NCBI GenBank assembly: GCA_002308255.1
Contig: DBVZ01000113.1
Span: 1-5,407 of the forward strand
Direction: 5' to 3'
DNA from: Lachnospiraceae bacterium UBA1251
GTDB lineage: Bacteria > Bacillota > Clostridia > Lachnospirales > Lachnospiraceae
Length of the DNA: 5,407 nt
In this document: positions 5,373 to 5,407 of the stretch, one piece after another
How the letters are laid out: each line of letters opens with the position of its first letter
How positions within the stretch are numbered: the stretch's first letter is position 1
The notes under the pieces: generated by a model
Database searches by the model: none
Told to the model about the DNA's origin: nothing
What the model saw: the letters and a program-made list of their open reading frames with translations, nothing else
Made by a program: the position numbers and the translations under genes

Positions 5373-5407
5373 ATGGCTTTATACAGCGAAAAAGTAATGG
5401 ATCATTT
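5373..5407 (+). CDS. IscU/NifU-type Fe-S scaffold protein, 3'-partial
   Basis: Only eleven full codons are present, MALYSEKVMDH, with the twelfth (TT-) cut by the window edge and so Phe or Leu. This matches the highly conserved IscU/NifU N-terminus, for example E. coli IscU beginning MAYSEKVIDHY. The family builds [2Fe-2S] and [4Fe-4S] clusters using sulfur from NifS/IscS. Its place directly after nifS, with its own strong ribosome binding site, supports the call. Whether it is a short IscU or a longer NifU cannot be seen from here. Confidence 0.85.
   Translation, partial: MALYSEKVMDH

Overview
The window looks like chromosomal DNA from a fairly GC-rich member of the Clostridia, most plausibly Lachnospiraceae or a relative. 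The basis is strong AGGAGG-type ribosome binding sites, the resemblance of the Rrf2, MOSC, NifS and IscU-like proteins to clostridial versions, and a spermidine-synthase-like membrane protein of a type I associate with that group. This is taxonomic inference from protein style, not a database result.

Layout, left to right. Positions 2-988 (+) hold the C-terminal part of a gene whose start lies outside the window: an acidic, proline-rich linker followed by a CbxX/SpoVK-like AAA domain with an intact Walker A but an altered Walker B. Next is a 188-bp element (1000-1187) bounded by perfect 22-bp inverted repeats and containing an internal hairpin. It resembles a MITE or a structured intergenic repeat. 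It is followed closely by a membrane protein fused to a spermidine-synthase-like SAM-binding domain (1216-2889, +). That gene converges on, and exactly abuts, a minus-strand Rrf2/IscR-type regulator (2890-3309).

The regulator is divergent from a three-gene plus-strand set: a small MOSC-domain protein (3573-4001), a NifS/IscS-type cysteine desulfurase (4099-5286) and the first codons of an IscU/NifU-type scaffold (from 5373). The space between regulator and set holds two good sigma-A-type promoters, one on each strand. Each overlaps a copy of the half-site ACCTATTkAC, and one copy belongs to a 19-bp dyad. The regulator probably controls itself and the sulfur-transfer/Fe-S operon.

How the genes work together (inference): NifS would take sulfur from cysteine as a persulfide and pass it to IscU for Fe-S assembly, and perhaps also to the MOSC protein. 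NifS-like and MOSC domains side by side recall the single-chain molybdenum-cofactor sulfurases of eukaryotes, split here into two genes. The IscR-like regulator would sense cluster status through its three cysteines. A 42-bp in-frame tandem duplication has copied the ribosome binding site and start codon of the MOSC gene. I saw no tRNA, rRNA, CRISPR array, transposase or convincing intrinsic terminator.
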